DNA of 64,000 nucleotides from Leptofilum sp965223525. GTDB lineage: Bacteria > Chloroflexota > Anaerolineae > Promineifilales > Promineifilaceae. Location of the stretch: the NCBI RefSeq assembly GCF_965223525.1, contig NZ_CBDCWX010000004.1, positions 1,054,001 to 1,118,000 on the forward strand, in the 5' to 3' direction. The notes below the pieces were generated by a model, which had not been told where the DNA came from, did not search any database, and saw nothing but the letters and a program-made list of their open reading frames with translations. The translations under genes were made by a program, and so were the position numbers. Below, in pieces: positions 60,561 through 64,000 of this stretch (its first letter is position 1; every line of letters starts with the position of its first letter).

Positions 60561-61742
60561 TTAATTCACATTCTCAAAGATGCCAGCAGCACCCATGCCG
60601 CCACCGATGCACATCGTCACCATACCAAACTGATTGCCGCGCCGCTTCATCTCGTTGATGATTTGCACCGTTAGCTTGGCCCCGGTACAGCCCAGCGGGT
60701 GACCCAAAGCAATTGCACCACCGTTGACATTGGTTATCTCCTCATCGAGACCAAGTTCCCGAATGACGGCCACAGCTTGGGCAGCGAAGGCCTCATTCAA
60801 CTCAACCAGGTCAATGTCGTCTAGGCTCATGCCCGTGCGCTTGAGCAGGCGCGGAACGGCCGAAATCGGCCCCACACCCATAATCTCCGGGCGCACCCCA
60901 CCAACATTGAAACCAACAAATTTCACCAGTGGAGTCAGCCCCAACGCTTCTGCCCTGCTACGCTCCATGACTAAAACGGCCGCTGCCCCATCACTCAATG
61001 GCGAGGCATTGCCAGCCGTCACCGTGCCGCCTTGCTTAAACACTGGGCGCAGCTTGGCCAGCCCCTCCAACGTGGTGCTTGGCCGAATATGCTCATCTTT
61101 ATCAAAAACGATTGTTTGCCGTTGCGATCCATCTGGCCCTACCGTCACTTCTTCAATCTCAACTGGCAAAATCTCGTCTTTGAACAGATCTTTTGCGTAA
61201 GCGGCCATGGCTCGCTGATGGCTGCGTAGCGCAAACTCATCCTGTGCTTGGCGGCTCACCTCAAACTCATCAGCCACCTGTTCGGCTGTGAGCCCCATGC
61301 CCATGTACACTTCTGGCGCATTTTCTACCATGTGCGGGTTCGGGTTCACCCGGAATCCGGTCATGGGCACCAGGCTCATCGTCTCTGCACCGCCAGCAAT
61401 GATGGCATCGGCCCCATTGGCAATAATGCGTTCGGCGGCCAAGGCGATGGTTTGCAAACCGCTGGAGCAAAACCGATTAACCGTCATCCCCGGTACGTCT
61501 ACTGGTAGCCCGGCGCGGAGAGCAATGGTACGGGCAAAGTTTAACCCTTGTGCCCCTTCCGGCATGGCGCAGCCCATAATCACATCATCAATCTCATTGG
61601 GGTCTAACCCCTCAGCTTGCTTCATCACCTCGGCTACAACCGCTGCTGCCATCTCGTCGGATCGCCAGTTGCGGGTGGTGCCTCGTTTTCCTTTGCCTAC
61701 GGCCGTTCGGCTGGCCGCAACGATTACTGCTTCTCGTGTCAT
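60561..61742 (-). CDS. fadA: Acetyl-CoA C-acyltransferase (thiolase)
   Basis: 393 residues. The acyl-accepting Cys lies in VNRFCSSGLQTIALA (about residue 89), His in GGAIALGHPLGCTGAK and the second Cys in MCIGGGMGAAG. It releases acetyl-CoA in the last step of fatty-acid beta-oxidation. It lies 11 bases downstream of the FadN-like gene, the usual fadNA arrangement. A biosynthetic acetoacetyl-CoA role is possible but the neighbour favours degradation. Confidence 0.95.
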   Translation of the reverse strand: MTREAVIVAASRTAVGKGKRGTTRNWRSDEMAAAVVAEVMKQAEGLDPNEIDDVIMGCAMPEGAQGLNFARTIALRAGLPVDVPGMTVNRFCSSGLQTIALAAERIIANGADAIIAGGAETMSLVPMTGFRVNPNPHMVENAPEVYMGMGLTAEQVADEFEVSRQAQDEFALRSHQRAMAAYAKDLFKDEILPVEIEEVTVGPDGSQRQTIVFDKDEHIRPSTTLEGLAKLRPVFKQGGTVTAGNASPLSDGAAAVLVMERSRAEALGLTPLVKFVGFNVGGVRPEIMGVGPISAVPRLLKRTGMSLDDIDLVELNEAFAAQAVAVIRELGLDEEITNVNGGAIALGHPLGCTGAKLTVQIINEMKRRGNQFGMVTMCIGGGMGAAGIFENVN

Positions 61743-61753
61743 AAGAATTCTCC

Positions 61754-64000
61754 TTAGTTCCGCAACGGTTTTCCGGTTGTCAGCATGTGCGTCATGCGCT
61801 CGCGGGTTTTTTCTTCGCCCAGCAGGGAAAGGAACGCCTCCCGCTCCAAATCGAGGATGTACCAGGGGTCTACCCAGGTTCCGGTGCTGAGCTCACCACC
61901 GGTGAGTACATGTGCCAGTTTGTTGCTAATAAGTTGATCGTGTTTGCTAGCATAGTTGCCCCAAACGAAGCCTTGCACACCCAGTTTGAGTGCATAAAGT
62001 GCGTCACGGCCAGCTGCATAGATTTTTTCTGCTTCAGGTGGCTTGGCTCCAAGGGCTGCAAGTTGTAAAGCGCGCACCTTGGCCTGCGCCAATCGGTGAT
62101 CAGCGTTCATCACAATCATGTCACTTTCGCGCAGGTAGCCTAGTTCCTTGTTTTGCCAGGCAGATTCGCCAACTTTGGCAGTAGCCACCTGGGTGAATAC
62201 ATCTTGCAGGACGGGCAGCACATCGGCGTTGGCGGTTTTCATGACGGGATTGATCCGGTGGCGCAGTAGCTCTTTACAACCGCCACCCGCCGGAATCAGC
62301 CCCACGCCGACTTCCACGAGACCCATGTAGCTTTCATGCGCGGCGATGGTTTCCCAACCGGCCAAAGCCATTTCTACACCGCCGCCAAGCGCCATGCCTT
62401 GAACGGTCGTTACCACTGGCTTCGGCGCGTGTTGCAGGTTAAAGGTCAGCGATTGCAGGCCGCGAATCATTTTGTTCAGATCATCCCACATGCCGCTGGC
62501 GGCTGCTACGCCTACCGCAAACAGGTTGGCACCTACACAAAAGTTATCAGCATCGTTGCCGATGACCATTGCGTCAAAATCGCTGTCTAGCCGAGCCAAC
62601 GCTTCGTGACCCAGCGCAATAATCTGATCATCAATGGCGTTCATCTTGGCATGGAACTCAAACAGCAGCACGCCGTCGCCCATGTCTAGTAGGCTGGCAC
62701 TGTCATTTCGTGCCACTTCTTTACTCGCCTCATGCAGTCCAGCTATGGTGATATTTTTCTCGTCAATGGGTACAGGGCTGTATTGCTTGGTTGTGAAGTC
62801 GTAGAAACGGCCGTCTACATAAAAACGCTCATGCCCAGCCGCCACCATCTCCTTCACCCAGTCGGCCACTTCCAGACCAGCCGCTTCCATCTTTTCAATG
62901 GTTTCAGCTACGCCCAGCATGTCCCAAATCTCGAATGGCCCAGCTTCGTGAGCAAAGCCCCAGCGGTTGGCGTTGTCTACATCGGCAATGGAGTGGGCAA
63001 TCTCTGGCGTTACGTAGGCCGCGTAGGCCAGCATATAGTACGTGGTATCTCGCACAAAGTTGGCAGCCCGGTCATCAAATTCCAGCAGCTTCCGCAGCCG
63101 TTCACCCATATCTTCAATTTTGCGGACTGCGCCCACAGAATCAAAGCGAGCCTTCGGCGGATTGAAATATTCCATCGTGTCCGGGTTAATGGTATGGAAC
63201 TCTCGCTTGCCATTTATCATGACTTTTTTGTAAAAGCCCTGGCCTGTCTTGTTGCCCAACCATTTGTTGGCGGCCATTTTTTCATTCAGCAGCGTACTCT
63301 TAGGTGCTTTCAAAATCTCACGGTAGGGATCATGGGGGATTGCCGGATAGAGATTGCTGTTGACGTGCATCATAATGTCCAGCCCTACCAAATCGGTAAG
63401 GCGGAAGGTGGCGGTTTTGGGATGCCCCACCAGCGGCCCGGTAATCGTGTCCACTTCGGTGATGGTGTAGCCATTTTCCAGCGCATACTCCGCCACGTAA
63501 GAACCGGCTATGGCAATGAAGCGGTTGGCGATGAAGTTGGGGGTATCTTTACAAACCACCACGCCTTTGCCCAGCGTCTTCCCACCAAACTGCACCATAA
63601 AGTCTAGAACCTCTGGCGCGGTGTCTGGCGTGGGGATAACCTCCAGCAGCTTGAGGTAGCGCGGTGGGTTGAAAAAGTGGGTTCCCAGAAAATGTGCTTT
63701 GAAGTCGTCGGAACGGCCGTCTGCAATCTCATTGATCGGAATGCCAGAGGTGTTGCTGCTGATGATGCTGCCCAGCTTCCGCACCGCCTCGATGCGCTCC
63801 ATCAACGCCTGCTTGGGGGCTAACTGCTCAATGATCACTTCTACAATCCAGTCACAATCAGCCAGGAGGTCAAAATCATCCTCCAAATTGCCCAATGTGA
63901 TGAGATCGCCTCGGTCTTTACGCGCCAAATTGGCTGGACGTGCTTTGGCCATCCGGGTATACAAACTTTGCACAATTTTGTTGCGTGCCTTTGGGTTGTT
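61754..64000 (-). CDS. fadN: 3-hydroxyacyl-CoA dehydrogenase/enoyl-CoA hydratase (FadN-like), 5' end outside window
   Basis: 748 codons are visible and the frame is open to base 64000, so the NAD-binding glycine motif lies outside. The visible order is the end of the NAD-binding domain (CDWIVEVIIEQL, SSNTSGIPI, GTHFFNPPRYLKLLEVIP), two 3HCDH C-terminal domains, then the hydratase (crotonase) domain with NFCVGANLF, VVTTVQGMALGGGVEMAL and ESYMGLVEVGVGLIPAGGG. Dehydrogenase-first order is that of Bacillus FadN and not E. coli FadB. The thiolase partner follows. Confidence 0.94.
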   Translation of the reverse strand, partial: NNPKARNKIVQSLYTRMAKARPANLARKDRGDLITLGNLEDDFDLLADCDWIVEVIIEQLAPKQALMERIEAVRKLGSIISSNTSGIPINEIADGRSDDFKAHFLGTHFFNPPRYLKLLEVIPTPDTAPEVLDFMVQFGGKTLGKGVVVCKDTPNFIANRFIAIAGSYVAEYALENGYTITEVDTITGPLVGHPKTATFRLTDLVGLDIMMHVNSNLYPAIPHDPYREILKAPKSTLLNEKMAANKWLGNKTGQGFYKKVMINGKREFHTINPDTMEYFNPPKARFDSVGAVRKIEDMGERLRKLLEFDDRAANFVRDTTYYMLAYAAYVTPEIAHSIADVDNANRWGFAHEAGPFEIWDMLGVAETIEKMEAAGLEVADWVKEMVAAGHERFYVDGRFYDFTTKQYSPVPIDEKNITIAGLHEASKEVARNDSASLLDMGDGVLLFEFHAKMNAIDDQIIALGHEALARLDSDFDAMVIGNDADNFCVGANLFAVGVAAASGMWDDLNKMIRGLQSLTFNLQHAPKPVVTTVQGMALGGGVEMALAGWETIAAHESYMGLVEVGVGLIPAGGGCKELLRHRINPVMKTANADVLPVLQDVFTQVATAKVGESAWQNKELGYLRESDMIVMNADHRLAQAKVRALQLAALGAKPPEAEKIYAAGRDALYALKLGVQGFVWGNYASKHDQLISNKLAHVLTGGELSTGTWVDPWYILDLEREAFLSLLGEEKTRERMTHMLTTGKPLRN

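Overview
The window most resembles a Chloroflexota (Anaerolineae/Caldilineae-like) chromosome. The evidence is indirect: long threonine-proline tails on LysM and lipoproteins, a death-like-domain/NACHT/formylglycine-enzyme-fold protein, a non-pyrrolysine MttB next to MeaB, a FadN-type beta-oxidation pair, and many short intergenic inverted repeats. There is no rRNA, tRNA or CRISPR array. The most striking whole-window feature is the octamer palindrome ACGGCCGT. I counted close to 100 copies by eye where about one is expected by chance. It sits mostly inside genes and leaves NGR, TAV and RPY/RPF tripeptides in the proteins.

Layout. 1-5.4 kb, minus strand: a B-type haem-copper oxidoreductase (small subunit, CuA subunit II, subunit I), a UreH_2-type copper protein and the start of a copper P-type ATPase, preceded by an MttB-family methyltransferase. 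Subunit I has Gln where oxidases have the cross-linked Tyr, so it may be a nitric oxide reductase. 5.6-22.4 kb: housekeeping and single-gene units (meaB, an RRM protein, an FkbM methyltransferase, an S9 peptidase, rfbC, a DtxR-type regulator, dnaA, DUF302, esterase, DEAD helicase, ABC-F, LOG, two hydrolases, GNAT). 22.5-28.8 kb: a three-gene unit of a histidine kinase that lacks the phospho-acceptor His, a membrane LysM protein with a TP-rich tail, and a STAND/NACHT NTPase with a C-terminal FGE-like domain. This is the best candidate for an undescribed signalling or conflict system. 29-35.4 kb: thioredoxin-like and CopC-like envelope proteins, pyroglutamyl peptidase, beta-propellers and membrane proteins. 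35.5-39.2 kb: a second FGE-like protein with an ArsR/DUF2087 regulator, then a nicotinamidase-like hydrolase, a VWA protein and a 36-residue membrane protein behind a near-consensus promoter holding two identical operators.

39.3-43.8 kb: an IS110-family element, clpP, enolase, and an intact IS982-family element with 19-bp inverted repeats and an 8-bp target duplication. 43.9-53.8 kb: two histidine kinases, cysteine desulfurase, glutaminase, a higBA toxin-antitoxin pair, a TP-rich lipoprotein, mnmA and small envelope proteins. 54-64 kb: a RelA/SpoT homologue whose sequence looks synthetase-only, an ABC exporter, a P-loop kinase, ThpR, a sensor-domain membrane protein, and the thiolase/FadN-like pair that runs off the right edge.

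Working links. The copper ATPase and UreH_2 protein would supply the haem-copper enzyme. MttB and MeaB both belong to cobalamin-dependent one-carbon or propionate chemistry. Cysteine desulfurase supplies the sulfur used by MnmA. RelA, ClpP and HigBA are stress-response functions.
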